A DNA stretch of 64,000 nucleotides from UBA7803 sp041395905 (GCA_041395905.1 JAWKZP010000004.1:186001-250000); one strand, 5' to 3'. Shown: positions 34,689-44,474, counted from the first letter of the stretch. Program-made: numbers and translations. The notes: generated by a model not told the origin, from the letters alone.

Positions 34689-35636
34689 TTGCCGCACATC
34701 ACTCATGACGTCACCGCCGCCGTTGCGCGCCTGCGCGACGGCGGCCTGGTGGCCATTCCCACCGAAACGGTCTATGGGCTGGCCGCCGAGGCCGCCAATC
34801 CGGCGGCCGTGGCCGCCGTGTACGCACTGAAGGGCCGCCCGGCGACCAACCCCCTGATCGTGCACGTGGCCGACCCGGCGTGGCTGTACGATTTCGCGCG
34901 CGACGTCCCGGCGCTGGCCCTGCGCCTGATCGAGCGCTTCTGGCCGGGGCCGCTGACCCTGGTGCTGCCGGCACGCGACGAGGTGCCGCGCGCGATCACC
35001 GCGAATCAGGACAGTGTGGCCCTGCGCCAACCCGCCCACCCGTTGTGTCTCGCGGTGCTGCGCGGACTTGGCAGCGCGCTGGTGGCGCCCTCGGCCAACC
35101 GGTTCATGTCCATCAGCCCGACCACGGCGGCGCACGTGGCGCACCAGTTCGCCGGCGAGGACCTGCTCATTCTCGACGGCGGCCCATGCACGGTAGGGCT
35201 CGAATCCACCATCGTCAGCGTGCTGCCCGGTCATGCGCCGACCCTGCTGCGGCCCGGGATGCTGGACGTGCAGTCTCTGGAAGCCGTAGCCGGGACGGCC
35301 ATCGTGCGCCACGGGCAGGCCGACGTTCGAGCCCCCGGACAGCATCGACGCCACTACGCACCACGCACGCCGACGCAGCTGTTCGACGAGGCGCAGGCCG
35401 CCGATACGCGCAATCCCCGGGTGGGCTGGATCTTCTGCGCCGCACCTTTCGCCGTGGCCGGTCCGGCGCTGGCCCTGGGCTCAGAGCCGGACGGCTACGC
35501 CCGGCGCCTATACGATGCGCTGTATCAGCTCGACGCGGCCGATCTGGATCTGCTGCTCATCCAGCGACCGCCCGCCCGCGACGCCTGGCGAGCGGTAACG
35601 GATCGGCTCCAGCGCGCCGCTACGTCCGGCAGCTGA
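34689..35636 (+). CDS. L-threonylcarbamoyladenylate synthase (Sua5/YrdC type)
   Basis: 315 residues. The N-terminal YrdC domain reads 'GGLVAIPTETVYGLAAEAANPAAVAAVYALKGRPATNPLIVHV' and 'RFWPGPLTLVLPA'. The conserved 'SANRFMSISPTTAAHV' and 'TVGLESTIVSV' follow. About 110 C-terminal residues ('RAPGQHRRHYAPRTPTQL') form the extra Sua5 domain. The enzyme makes threonylcarbamoyl-AMP for the t6A modification of tRNAs that read ANN codons. The start appears to be TTG, seven bases after the TPR lipoprotein gene. Confidence 0.92.
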   Translation: MPHITHDVTAAVARLRDGGLVAIPTETVYGLAAEAANPAAVAAVYALKGRPATNPLIVHVADPAWLYDFARDVPALALRLIERFWPGPLTLVLPARDEVPRAITANQDSVALRQPAHPLCLAVLRGLGSALVAPSANRFMSISPTTAAHVAHQFAGEDLLILDGGPCTVGLESTIVSVLPGHAPTLLRPGMLDVQSLEAVAGTAIVRHGQADVRAPGQHRRHYAPRTPTQLFDEAQAADTRNPRVGWIFCAAPFAVAGPALALGSEPDGYARRLYDALYQLDAADLDLLLIQRPPARDAWRAVTDRLQRAATSGS

Positions 35637-35662
35637 CGTCCCGGCGGCCGCCTGCGCGGCGC

Positions 35663-37915
35663 TCAGAGCACGTCGAAGATATAGCTGTACTTGATAACGA
35701 ACTCGCGCCGCTTCTCCATGGGGCCGACGATGGTCTCGTCATCCACCTCGTTGTAGACCAGGTACAGCCCCGCATTGGCCGACTGCAGCCACGAGAATCG
35801 GAGGTTGGTGCCGACCAGGTCAGTACGGTCGTCGTACTGAACCAGCGCCTGCAGCAGAATCTTCGGCGTGAACGAGTATGACAGGCGCAGACGGGCGACG
35901 TTGACCGTGAAGTCGCCGCCGGGCACCGGCAGGTCGATGTCGTTGTAATCCCAGACGAGCTCGGACGTGAACGCATCACCCAGACGCCAGCGCACGGTGG
36001 GCGTGAAGTTGACGCGATCACCGCCGAAGAAACCGCCGACCTTGGACTGCAGATCCAGTGACAGCGGCGCGCCCTGATTGGTGATGAATGCGAGCTGTGC
36101 CTCCTTGTGATCGTAGTCGTCAGGTTGCACGAACACGCCCGGGGTGATCTCGAACGGCGCCAGCACGCCCTCGTGGGTGAAGTTCACGCCCGTGTGGATC
36201 TCCATCCCCGACCGCCACTCCCAGTGGTTGTCCACATGCCAGAAGCCGCTCTCGTAGAAACCGTCGTGCTTCCAGAACCCCCGGTACGCCACGTGCGGCC
36301 GCAGCTCGTGCAACCCCCAGAGGTCGTCCGGACGGATGGTGCGGAACAGCCGGAACTCGCCTTTGCGGTAGTCGGTGCGGCGCAGAAAGCCCACCTCGGG
36401 GTTGAAGTTCTTGCCGACGTCGGTGTAGCCGATGTTGTTCGACCACTTCTCGGAGTCGTACTGGGCAATCAGCGAATAGGCGAGATCATCCCCGCGGCGG
36501 CCGGGCGTTTCCGATTTCGCAACGAACCCGGTCAGCCGGCCGTCGCGACCGATACCCCAGCGTCCGTCCACGCCGTACGTGCGGTTGTAGTCGCTGCTGT
36601 CGTCACCCGTGATGCTGCCGTCGCCGTCGCGCTGAACGAAGATGGCCCCGATCGACGAGCGGTTCGGCAGCTCCTGGTTGACCCGGGCAACGGTGTAGTC
36701 GTTCTGCGGCGCCACGCCTTCGAGATCGTCCGTGCGCATGGCCAGCAGCCCGACGTTGGTGCTGCTGCCGATCTTGCCGGAGATGCGCACGCCGGCGTCG
36801 ATGGGCTGCTGCGTGCCGCCTGCGCCGATGCCGATGCGCCGGCTGAAGAACAACTCCAGCTCCTGTGGCGTTCCAACTGCGAACTGCCCGGCGTTCTCGA
36901 GAAAGAACGGCCGCTTCTCCGGGTAAAACAGGCTGAACCGGTCCAGGTTCACCTGCACGTCGTCCACCTCCACCTGGGCGAAGTCGGTGTTGTAGGTGAA
37001 GTCCAGTGTCAGGCTCGGGGTCAGCGAGTATTTGATGTCGAGACCCACCTCCTGGTTGTAGTGGGTGCCGTCGAGCTCACCGCCGCGCCGCGCCTGTCCA
37101 AGCGCGTAGGGAATGAGCTTGAAGTTACGCTGGCTCGGCAGTTGCAGCCCCTCCAGAACACCCGCTTCGGAGACGCGATAGAGGTTGTACTGGCGCGGCA
37201 ACGGTGCCCAGTAGGCAATCTCGTTGTTGCGGCGGATGTTGCGCTGGAAGTTGATGCCCCAGATCTGCACGTCCTCGTCACCGTAACGCAGCGAGCGGAA
37301 CGGAATCTCCATCTCGGCGCTCCAGCCGATATCCGTCACGGACGCCTTCACCGACCAGGTCGTATCCCAGTTGAGATTGAAGCCCCCGCCACCGGAGCTG
37401 AACTGCGCCGTCCCCTCCTTGGTGACCTGACCGTCGTACTCGATGCCGGCGGGATTGGTGCCGAATACGAAGCCGTTCTGCTGGTCGCGGAACGCGTCGA
37501 TCACCACCTGAAAGCTGTCGCTGTCGTCCAGCGACGAGTCACGGCGGCTGTCGGCGATGATGATGCCTGCCGGATTGTCGTCGTAGCAGACCACGCCGAT
37601 GTAAAGCGCCTGATCGGTGAAGCCTACGAACACTTCGGTGCGCTGCGTAGCCGGCTGGCCCTCGAAAGGGCGCACCTGCCAGAACCCGGTCGTCGCGCGG
37701 GCACCCTTCCACACCGGGTCACCCAGCACGTCGCCATCCAGGGTCGGCGCAGCTGCCAGCGGGTAAGCCTGGGTCACCGGCGGCACCGTGGGCGGCATGC
37801 GCGTGGCGCCGGCCGGTGCCGTCGTTTCGGTCTGAGCGGAGGCTACCGCCGCGGCCAGAATCAGTGCCGCACCCGTCGCCTGCAATCCGGCTCGAACTGT
37901 AAGAGATCCCGTCAT
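35663..37915 (-). CDS. Large outer-membrane barrel with CBM9-like N-terminal domain (DUF5916 type)
   Basis: 750 residues with a signal peptide. The N-terminal part (about 45-240) looks like a family 9 carbohydrate-binding-like sandwich: 'LDGDVLGDPVWKGA', 'VFVGFTDQALYIGVVCYDDNPAGI', 'SFQVVIDAFRDQQNGFVFGTNPAGIEYDGQ'. The remainder is a beta-strand-rich barrel with 'LYPEKRPFFLENAGQF'. This is the pattern I associate with DUF5916 proteins. The ligand is unknown. Its ATG overlaps the RidA stop (TAATG), so the two are translationally coupled. Confidence 0.75.
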   Translation of the reverse strand: MTGSLTVRAGLQATGAALILAAAVASAQTETTAPAGATRMPPTVPPVTQAYPLAAAPTLDGDVLGDPVWKGARATTGFWQVRPFEGQPATQRTEVFVGFTDQALYIGVVCYDDNPAGIIIADSRRDSSLDDSDSFQVVIDAFRDQQNGFVFGTNPAGIEYDGQVTKEGTAQFSSGGGGFNLNWDTTWSVKASVTDIGWSAEMEIPFRSLRYGDEDVQIWGINFQRNIRRNNEIAYWAPLPRQYNLYRVSEAGVLEGLQLPSQRNFKLIPYALGQARRGGELDGTHYNQEVGLDIKYSLTPSLTLDFTYNTDFAQVEVDDVQVNLDRFSLFYPEKRPFFLENAGQFAVGTPQELELFFSRRIGIGAGGTQQPIDAGVRISGKIGSSTNVGLLAMRTDDLEGVAPQNDYTVARVNQELPNRSSIGAIFVQRDGDGSITGDDSSDYNRTYGVDGRWGIGRDGRLTGFVAKSETPGRRGDDLAYSLIAQYDSEKWSNNIGYTDVGKNFNPEVGFLRRTDYRKGEFRLFRTIRPDDLWGLHELRPHVAYRGFWKHDGFYESGFWHVDNHWEWRSGMEIHTGVNFTHEGVLAPFEITPGVFVQPDDYDHKEAQLAFITNQGAPLSLDLQSKVGGFFGGDRVNFTPTVRWRLGDAFTSELVWDYNDIDLPVPGGDFTVNVARLRLSYSFTPKILLQALVQYDDRTDLVGTNLRFSWLQSANAGLYLVYNEVDDETIVGPMEKRREFVIKYSYIFDVL

Positions 37916-38361
37916 TACTTCAGACTCGCCCAGCACTCCACCTCTACGCGCCCCCCGAGCGCCAGATCCTTGGCGGCAAACGCACTTCGTGCCGGCTTCG
38001 GCCCGGGAAAGTACCTCACGTAGATTTCGTTGAATTTCGGCCAGTCGGCGATATCCGCGATCATCACCGTGCACTTCACCACCTGGGCCATGCTCGCTCC
38101 ATGTCGCTCGAGGATCGCCTTGATGTTGTCCATGGCCTGACGCGCCTCGGCTTCAAGCCCGCCGGGTGCCAGCGTCAGCGTGCCGGGCAGGTTGCCGATC
38201 TGACCGGACAGGTACAGCATGTCGCCGACGCGCACCGCCTCGGAGAATGGCAGGTTCAGGGTCTCGCTGCCGGGAGACGTCAGATACTCCACGTCAGCGG
38301 CAGCATCGGTGCTGCCCAGTAGTGCCGTCACGGCGGCCAGCGCCGCGAGAAATACCTTCAC
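37915..38361 (-). CDS. Exported RidA family protein
   Basis: 148 residues. After an N-terminal signal peptide ('VKVFLAALAAVTALLGSTDAAAD') the protein is a standard RidA/YjgF domain: 'PFSEAVRVGDMLYLSGQIG', 'EARQAMDNIKAILERHGASM' and 'ARSAFAAKDLALGGRVEVECWA'. Cytoplasmic RidA hydrolyses reactive enamines and imines; a secreted version is less common. The arginine that binds the carboxylate in active RidA is here in 'PARSAF'-'GGRVEVE'. GTG start with AAGGAG upstream. Confidence 0.88.
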   Translation of the reverse strand: MKVFLAALAAVTALLGSTDAAADVEYLTSPGSETLNLPFSEAVRVGDMLYLSGQIGNLPGTLTLAPGGLEAEARQAMDNIKAILERHGASMAQVVKCTVMIADIADWPKFNEIYVRYFPGPKPARSAFAAKDLALGGRVEVECWASLK

Positions 38362-38429
38362 GTTGTTCTCCTTATGAGTTGCGCGACTTGTGAAGTCGGC
38401 GACCGCCGCAGCGGGCAGGACGATCGGGG

Positions 38430-38846
38430 TCACGACGCCATCGGCACGAGCCGGATGGGGACCGCCACCTCCGGATCGAGCATGAGCGCCCGTAGGAACC
38501 GCTCGGCCAGACCGTACTTCTCCATCACCAGGTCATTGATGGTCGCCCGGGTCGTTGTGTCTTCCTGCGGTTCGGCCCGGTACTGACGCGTTACGCCGTT
38601 GCGCGTCACCGAAACGACGTCGTTGGCGCGCAAGCGCGCCAGCCACTGGCTCTGGGGATTGCCGGTACGCAGCCACTGGAAGCCGCCATGATCCACAACC
38701 CACACCCGGGTTTCGTGAGACTCGCCCTGGGCGTCCCGCGTCTCGAGCACGACCACTTCGCCGCTTTCCGAGGCCAGCAGAAAACTGCCAGCCAGCGCGC
38801 CGAGCGCCAGCACGACAACCAGCAGAAGATACCCAAGGGCCTTCAT
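38430..38846 (-). CDS. Small membrane-anchored split-barrel protein (DUF385-like)
   Basis: 138 residues with one N-terminal transmembrane helix, then 'VVVLETRDAQGESHETRVWVVDHGGFQWLRTGNPQSQWLARLRAN'. This has the layout of small split beta-barrel proteins related to deazaflavin-dependent nitroreductases and PNP-oxidase-like domains. Whether it binds a flavin cannot be told from sequence. It lies upstream of the RidA gene on the same strand, 68 bases away, with no overlap. Confidence 0.5.
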   Translation of the reverse strand: MKALGYLLLVVVLALGALAGSFLLASESGEVVVLETRDAQGESHETRVWVVDHGGFQWLRTGNPQSQWLARLRANDVVSVTRNGVTRQYRAEPQEDTTTRATINDLVMEKYGLAERFLRALMLDPEVAVPIRLVPMAS

Positions 38847-39092
38847 CGTACGTCGTACCCCGCCAAAGCGCGAAAGCTTACCCAGGTAGGCGCGGCGTGG
38901 CCAGGGTTCGCGGCCGGGGCCTTGTGCGAGCGCCGAGACGTCCGCTCCAGGGCGCAGTGAAGAGCAGACGAGCGCGCATGGTCGTCAGGGGCAGAATCGG
39001 ACGCGGATACAGTTGCCGCCACGCGGAGTCTCAGTCCGAGCGAAGTTCAGCATCAGTGCACTGAGTCTCAGCTCGATCCTGCCGACAACCCT

Positions 39093-39494
39093 TCAGGGGT
39101 TCGCAATCACGATTTCGTGCAACGAGCGCCCGCCCCGTAGCGCCTCCTCACCCGTGGGATAGCTACTGCGCGAGAAGATGTAGGCGACGATGCTCTCGTA
39201 CTCCCGGTCGAGCAGGCCGCCTGGGTTGGTTTCCGGCATCGTGGCAATGAGCGTCTCGTAGAGCAGACCCACCGGTTGGCCCTCCCAGGCCCTGAGCACC
39301 GGCTGAAAGTAGTTGCGGTCGTGACACATCATGCAGTGCTGTTCGAACAGCTTTTTGCCCTGCTTTGCCTGCTGATCCGTATACACCCCATCGAGCGTGC
39401 TGCGCGCCGCCGCGCCCGCGGTTGCGACCACGAGCACGGCGCCCGCAGCCGCCAGCGCCAGGCGTGCGGACCTGCCGAGATCAGTGCTCATCAT
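39093..39494 (-). CDS. Cytochrome c, single heme
   Basis: 133 residues from the chosen start, with a signal peptide and one class I heme motif, CMMCH ('KKLFEQHCMMCHD'). A methionine in 'LIATMPETNPGGL' is the likely sixth ligand. It overlaps the stop of the quinoprotein gene by 14 bases and is probably its electron acceptor in the periplasm. In-frame ATGs at 39509 and 39515 are also possible starts; one of them has a GGAAG better placed than the start given here. Confidence 0.8.
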   Translation of the reverse strand: MMSTDLGRSARLALAAAGAVLVVATAGAAARSTLDGVYTDQQAKQGKKLFEQHCMMCHDRNYFQPVLRAWEGQPVGLLYETLIATMPETNPGGLLDREYESIVAYIFSRSSYPTGEEALRGGRSLHEIVIANP

Positions 39495-41526
39495 GGCTGG
39501 CGGGGCCATCGGCATCTTCCGGCAGCGCCATGGCCGTCAGTTTCGGCCCGGTCTGCAGAATCACGTACTGCCGGCCGTCGTGCAGGTAGGTCATCATGCC
39601 GTAACTCGAATCGGCGCTGACCTCGACCTTGCCCACCTGCCTGCCCGACGTCTTGTCCACCGCAAACAGCGTCGGCGTGCCGTCGCTGTCGGTGGACGCG
39701 TAGATGAGCAGCGAGCGCGTCACGGTCAGCGGCGGCGCGCGGCCGCTGCCGGTGTTCGGCAGATCCAGATCCTTCAGGTCGGGATGATTGCGCACGTTGG
39801 GCGGCGTCTCGCCGGCAGGGATCACCCAGAGGTAGTCGCCCGTGTTCATGTCGATGGCGGAAATGCGGCTGAACGGCGGCTTGTACATGGGCAGCCCGTC
39901 CGGGCCGCGAATGCCTTTGTTGCGCAGCACGGCATAGTCCGCGATCTTGGTGCCGGTGGGCAGATCGATCAGCGCATCGCGCTCCTTACCGGGGGCGATG
40001 ACGCGGCTGCTGCAGTGGGTGCGCGACGGCACGAACAACACGCCCGATTCAGGATCCGCACCCGGCGGCGCGTCGATGTTGACGCCGCCGATGTCGCCGG
40101 GGCACCACAGTGCCGCCGTCTTACCCAGATCGTTGTCCCGGTGCAGGGGCGGGTTGAACAGCGGCCCCGTCTGGTACTCCTCGAGGATGTCCATAGCGCG
40201 CTGATGCAGCTCAGGGGTGAAATCGATGATGTCGGCTTCGGTGAGGCCCTGAATGTCGAACGGCGCCGGCCGCGTAGGGAACGGCTGCGTCGGCGACAGC
40301 TTCTCGCCGGGGATGAGCGACTGCGGCACGGGCCGCTCTTCGATCGGCCAGATGGGTTCTCCGGTCACACGGTTGAACGTGTACACGAACGACTGCTTGG
40401 TGGCCTGAGCGACGATGGGGACCCTCTTCCCGTCCCGGGTCACGTCGAGCAGTATTGGCGCTGTCGGCGTGTCGTAGTTCCAGATGTCGTGGTGCACCAG
40501 CTGGTAGTGCCACACGCGCTTGCCGGTCTTGACGTCCAGCGCGATCAGGCTGGTGCTGAACAGGTTGTCGCCGGGGCGATGGCCGCCGTAGAAATCCAAC
40601 GTTGCGCCGTTGGTCGGTATGTAGACGATGCCGCGCTCCTGATCGGCCGACAGCGGCGCCCAGGAAGAGATGTCGCCGGTGAACTTCCAGGCGTCATCCT
40701 CCCAGGTCTCGTGCCCGAACTCGCCCGGCCCCGGCAGCACGTTGAACTTCCACAGGAACTTGCCCGTGCGGGCGTCGTAACCGAGGATGTCGCCCGGAAC
40801 GTTCTCGATGCGCGACTGGTTGTAGCCCTGCTCGGCGGAGTTGCCCACCACCACCACGCCGTTCACCACGATGGGCGGGGACGACGAGGTAATGTAGCCG
40901 CGTTCCAGCGGAATGCCGTTGTAGGCGTCGTAGGGGTGGCCGAGGTCAGCGAGCAGATCTACGACGCCGGTTTCGGGGAAGCCGTTCACCGGCACCTTCT
41001 TGCCGAAACCTTCCAGCGGGCGCCCGGTCCGGGCGTCCAGGGCCGTCAGGAAAAAACCGGGCGAGACGATGTAGATCACGCCCCGGCCGCCGATCTCCGC
41101 GTACGCGACGCCTTTGCCGTAGTCCTTGCGCATCGAATATTCGTAGCGGAAGGTGTCGGGCTCGCGGTACGACCAGAGCAGCTGCCCGGTAGCCGGATCC
41201 AGTGCCACCACATGGCGCCGCGGTCCCACCACCGTGTACAGCACACCGTCGACGTACAGCGGCGTCGACCGCCCGCTCTGCGCATCGAAGCTGGCACCGT
41301 CCCATACCCACGCCTCTTCGAGCGCATTGAAGTTGTCTGCATCGATCTGATCGAGCGGGGAATATCGGGTTTGTGCCGAGTCGCCACCGATGTAGCGCCA
41401 CTGGCCGCCTTCGGTGCCTGGCGCCGCAGCTGCGCAGACCGCCGCGAGCAGCGTGAGCGGGAGCAGCAATGCAGGCCATCGGAAACCCGCGGGGCGGCGA
41501 GGCCCGCGCGCATGTGAGTCGTTCAT
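39481..41526 (-). CDS. PQQ-dependent dehydrogenase (soluble quinoprotein)
   Basis: 681 residues with a signal peptide and an intact eight-bladed quinoprotein propeller: 'WRYIGGDSAQTRYSPLDQI', 'ATGQLLWSY', 'VWHYQLVHHDIWNYDTPTAP', 'RVTGEPIWPIEERPVPQS' and 'DYLWVIPAGE'. The family oxidises alcohols, sugars or polyols using PQQ and passes electrons to cytochrome c or quinone. The coupled cytochrome c gene supports the former. It is related to, but distinct from, the frameshifted quinoprotein at 5707. No PQQ biosynthesis genes are in the window. Confidence 0.88.
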   Translation of the reverse strand: MNDSHARGPRRPAGFRWPALLLPLTLLAAVCAAAAPGTEGGQWRYIGGDSAQTRYSPLDQIDADNFNALEEAWVWDGASFDAQSGRSTPLYVDGVLYTVVGPRRHVVALDPATGQLLWSYREPDTFRYEYSMRKDYGKGVAYAEIGGRGVIYIVSPGFFLTALDARTGRPLEGFGKKVPVNGFPETGVVDLLADLGHPYDAYNGIPLERGYITSSSPPIVVNGVVVVGNSAEQGYNQSRIENVPGDILGYDARTGKFLWKFNVLPGPGEFGHETWEDDAWKFTGDISSWAPLSADQERGIVYIPTNGATLDFYGGHRPGDNLFSTSLIALDVKTGKRVWHYQLVHHDIWNYDTPTAPILLDVTRDGKRVPIVAQATKQSFVYTFNRVTGEPIWPIEERPVPQSLIPGEKLSPTQPFPTRPAPFDIQGLTEADIIDFTPELHQRAMDILEEYQTGPLFNPPLHRDNDLGKTAALWCPGDIGGVNIDAPPGADPESGVLFVPSRTHCSSRVIAPGKERDALIDLPTGTKIADYAVLRNKGIRGPDGLPMYKPPFSRISAIDMNTGDYLWVIPAGETPPNVRNHPDLKDLDLPNTGSGRAPPLTVTRSLLIYASTDSDGTPTLFAVDKTSGRQVGKVEVSADSSYGMMTYLHDGRQYVILQTGPKLTAMALPEDADGPASHDEH

Positions 41527-41619
41527 CCCCTCTCCTGATCAGCTGGCGCCGTACCCGGTTGGCGGGCCGGCACGAGGTCGGATTCTAAACTACGGCTGCG
41601 CCCGATTGCCCATACGGCG

Positions 41620-42075
41620 TCACTCCTTTGCGAGCACGGCCTTCCACGCCCGCTCGTCCACGGGCATGACCGACAACCGGTTGCCTTTACGCAGCAGCAC
41701 GAAGTCCTCCAGCGCCGGATCTTCCTTCAGCTCAGCCAGGCTGATGGTGCGCTTCAGCTTGCGGGTGAAGCGCAGATCCACCATGAACCAGCGCGGCTCG
41801 GTCGGGTCGCTCTTCGGGTCGAAGTACTTGCTGTCCGGGTCGAAGGCCGTGTGATCCGGATACGCTGCCTTGACCACTTTGGCGATGCCCACCACGCCGG
41901 GCTCCGGACAGCTCGAGTGATAGAACAGAACCTCGTCCCCGCGCGCCATCTCGCGCAGGTAATTGCGGGCCTGGTAGTTGCGCACGCCGTCCCAGTGCTC
42001 AGTACGCCGCGGCGCGTTCTTCAGATCGTCGATGCTGAACGCATCGGGTTCGGATTTGACCAGCCAGTACGCCAT
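41620..42075 (-). CDS. EVE domain-containing protein
   Basis: 151 residues, entirely an EVE domain: 'YWLVKSEPDAFSIDDL', 'WDGVRNYQARNYLREMARGDEVLFYHSS', 'GVVGIAKVVKAAYPDHTAFD' and 'FVLLRKGNRLSVMPV'. The fold is PUA-like with an aromatic pocket that recognises modified bases in DNA or RNA. Stand-alone bacterial EVE proteins are widespread and their target is usually unknown. It is transcribed divergently from the LLM monooxygenase gene. Confidence 0.92.
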   Translation of the reverse strand: MAYWLVKSEPDAFSIDDLKNAPRRTEHWDGVRNYQARNYLREMARGDEVLFYHSSCPEPGVVGIAKVVKAAYPDHTAFDPDSKYFDPKSDPTEPRWFMVDLRFTRKLKRTISLAELKEDPALEDFVLLRKGNRLSVMPVDERAWKAVLAKE

Positions 42076-42212
42076 GAGCTGTCACGCCCTCCTGCAGTCG
42101 CTGCTGAACGGCCGCCGAGCATACCGGAAATTCCGCCCCCCTGGCGTCCGCGCTATGATCCGTCCGGGAAGTCACGCAAGCGCCCGCAGCGGGCGCCACG
42201 GGGGAGCAAGCG

Positions 42213-43270
42213 ATGGAACTCTGGGCATTGACGGTCGCCTCACCGCGCGGGGCAGCCGAGTTCGGCGTGCGCGCCGAGCAGGCGGGCTGGCACGGCATGC
42301 TGGTAGTAGATTCACAGAACCTTTCCGGGGATTCCTATGTCGCCCTGGCGGTGGCCGCTACGCGTACCACCGCGCTGGGCCTCGGCACCGGGGTCACCAA
42401 CAGCGTCACCCGACATCCTGCCGTCACTGCCGCTGCCATAACCAGCGTGCAGAAGCTTTCCGGCGGCCGTGCCTGCCTTGGCATCGGCCGCGGCGATTCG
42501 GCGCTGGCCCATCTGGGGCGCGCGCCAGCGCGCATCGGCCCGTTCGAGCACTACGTGGCGACACTGCAGGCGTACCTGTCGGGCCAGGCCGTGCCCTTCG
42601 AAGACTGCGCCATCGACGACCGGATCGCGCCGCCCGTGGCGTCGCTCGAGCTCGCGGATACACCCGAGGCGAGCCGCCTCGGCTGGCTCGGAGGCGATGC
42701 CAAGGTGCCTGTGGAGGTTGCAGCAACCAGCCGGCGATCAGGCCGCCGCGCGCCATGCCGAACGCATCATGTTCACGGTCGGGGATCGAGCGATTGCAGT
42801 GGGGCATCGAGACTGCGCGCGCCGCCGCCCGCGCCCACGGCCGGGATCCGGACAGTCTGCGTTTCGGCGCCTACGTGAACATGGCCTGTCATCCGGACAT
42901 CGACACCGCGCGCCGTCTGGTGAGCGGCGGGCTCACCACGTTCGCGCGCTTTTCGGTGATGCACGGCGACATCGCAGGTCCGGTGGACGAGCGCGAGGCC
43001 GAGGTGCTGAACGCCCTGCACGACCGCTACAACATGAAGCAGCACACGCGCGGCGACTCACAGCAGGCCGAGGTGCTGACCCCTGAATTCATCGACCGCT
43101 TCGCAGTGGTCGGCGACCCTGAGCAGTGCCTGCGGCGCATCGAGGCGCTCGGCGCATTGGGGCTGGACAAGCTGGCCGTCACCGGTCCCACGGTAAGCGC
43201 CCGGGAGCCCGACGCGCAGCAGGCCATTGAGCTGCTGACTCGCGAAGTGCTGCCGCAGCTGGCCAGCTGA
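42213..43270 (+). pseudogene. LLM-class (luciferase-like) monooxygenase with two frameshifts
   Basis: The first 175 residues ('MELWALTVASPRG', 'GLGTGVTNSVTRHPAVTAAAITSVQKLSGGRACLGIGRGDSALAHLG') are a luciferase-like, F420- or FMN-dependent TIM barrel. The frame shifts near 42735, where 'AARHAERIMFTVGDRA' continues. It shifts again near 42790, after which 'LQWGIETARAAARAHGRD' to 'LTREVLPQLAS' completes the protein. All expected parts are present. The two indels lie within about 60 bases, so a local assembly fault is as likely as true decay. The CoA-transferase gene follows after 22 bases. Confidence 0.7.
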
Positions 43271-43292
43271 GCGGTATCGGGAGAGACGGGGC

Positions 43293-44474
43293 ATGCTGCT
43301 CGAAGGTATCACCGTACTCGATCTCACCCGCGTGGTGGCGGGCCCGGCGTGCACGCGCACGCTGGCTGACCTCGGCGCCGAGGTGCTGAAGGTCGAACCC
43401 CCCGATGGCGACCTGCTGCGTCGCGGCGTGCCCCGGGTGGGCGGCGTCGCGGTGGGCTTCGCCCAGCAGAACGTGGGCAAACGGCACCTTTCGGTGGATC
43501 TCGCGCAGGCGAAGGGGCGCGCGCTGGTGCAGGCGCTGGCGGCGCAGGTGGACGTGCTGGTGGAAAACTACCGGCCCGGCGTGGCCGCGCGCCTGGGGCT
43601 CGGCTACGACGACGTGCGCGAAGCCAACCCGGAAATCGTCTACTGCTCCATCAGCGGGTACGGGCAGACCGGCCCGGCTGCCGGCCGCCGCGCCTACGCG
43701 CCGGTGATTCATGCCGAGCTCGGCCTGGTGGAGCTGAACGCCCGCGAGCGCGGTACCGACCCGCTGCCGGAAGCGATCTCGCACGCCGACTTCGCGGCAG
43801 GGGCTCAGGCTGCCAGCGCCATTCTGGCCGCCCTGGTGGGGCGCCTGCGCGGCGGCGGCGGCCAGCACATCGACGTGTCCATGGCCGAGACCATGCTGGC
43901 GGTCAACGAGTTCACCGCGGTGGAGATCAACGGTGGTTTCGGCACCGAGATCAGCCCGTTCCGGCCGGGCCGCGCTGCGTTGCTAAAGCTCCAGGACGGC
44001 GCCTGGGTGCAGGTGCCGGGCAACCCCACCACCTGGATCTTCGGCGTCGCCCGGGCCCTGGACCGTACCGCGGAGCTGGAAGCGCGCGGCTGGCACGGTC
44101 CTGAGCAGACCCAGGGTCGCGAGCGCGAGATCCATGCATTGATGCAGGCCTGGGCGGCGGAATTCGATTCCGTCGCCGCGTTCGAAGCCGCGCTGGACAG
44201 CGCGCGGATTCCGCTCGGCACGGTCAAACCGCTGGCGGGTATCGCCGAAGAGCCCTGGGCTCAGGCGCGCGGGGTATTCGTCGAGGTGGACGTGAACGGC
44301 CAGCCCGTCCGGGTGCCGCGTTCACCGTTCCGCTTCTCTGGCGCCGAGGTCGGCCCGCGCAGCGGGTCGTATCCCCAGGGGGCAGACAATCGCAGCGTGC
44401 TGCAGGCGCGTCTGGGGCTCAGCGACGCCGAGCTGGACGTGCTCGAGGCGGAAGGGGTCCTGGTTCGTGAGTGA
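43293..44474 (+). CDS. CaiB/BaiF family (class III) CoA-transferase
   Basis: 393 residues. 'LEGITVLDLTRVVAGPACTRTLADLGAEVLKVEPPDGD' and 'VENYRPGVAARLGLGYDDV', followed by 'NPEIVYCSISGYGQTGP', are the standard first half of class III CoA-transferases. The catalytic aspartate is expected in 'SHADFAAG'. The enzyme moves CoA between acids, often to activate unusual carboxylates for breakdown. It follows the LLM monooxygenase gene and may act downstream of it. Confidence 0.92.
   Translation: MLLEGITVLDLTRVVAGPACTRTLADLGAEVLKVEPPDGDLLRRGVPRVGGVAVGFAQQNVGKRHLSVDLAQAKGRALVQALAAQVDVLVENYRPGVAARLGLGYDDVREANPEIVYCSISGYGQTGPAAGRRAYAPVIHAELGLVELNARERGTDPLPEAISHADFAAGAQAASAILAALVGRLRGGGGQHIDVSMAETMLAVNEFTAVEINGGFGTEISPFRPGRAALLKLQDGAWVQVPGNPTTWIFGVARALDRTAELEARGWHGPEQTQGREREIHALMQAWAAEFDSVAAFEAALDSARIPLGTVKPLAGIAEEPWAQARGVFVEVDVNGQPVRVPRSPFRFSGAEVGPRSGSYPQGADNRSVLQARLGLSDAELDVLEAEGVLVRE

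Noticed and set aside
36107..38023. 638-codon plus-strand frame opposite the DUF5916-type barrel and RidA genes
   Set aside because: It crosses two genuine minus-strand genes and has no recognisable protein sequence.
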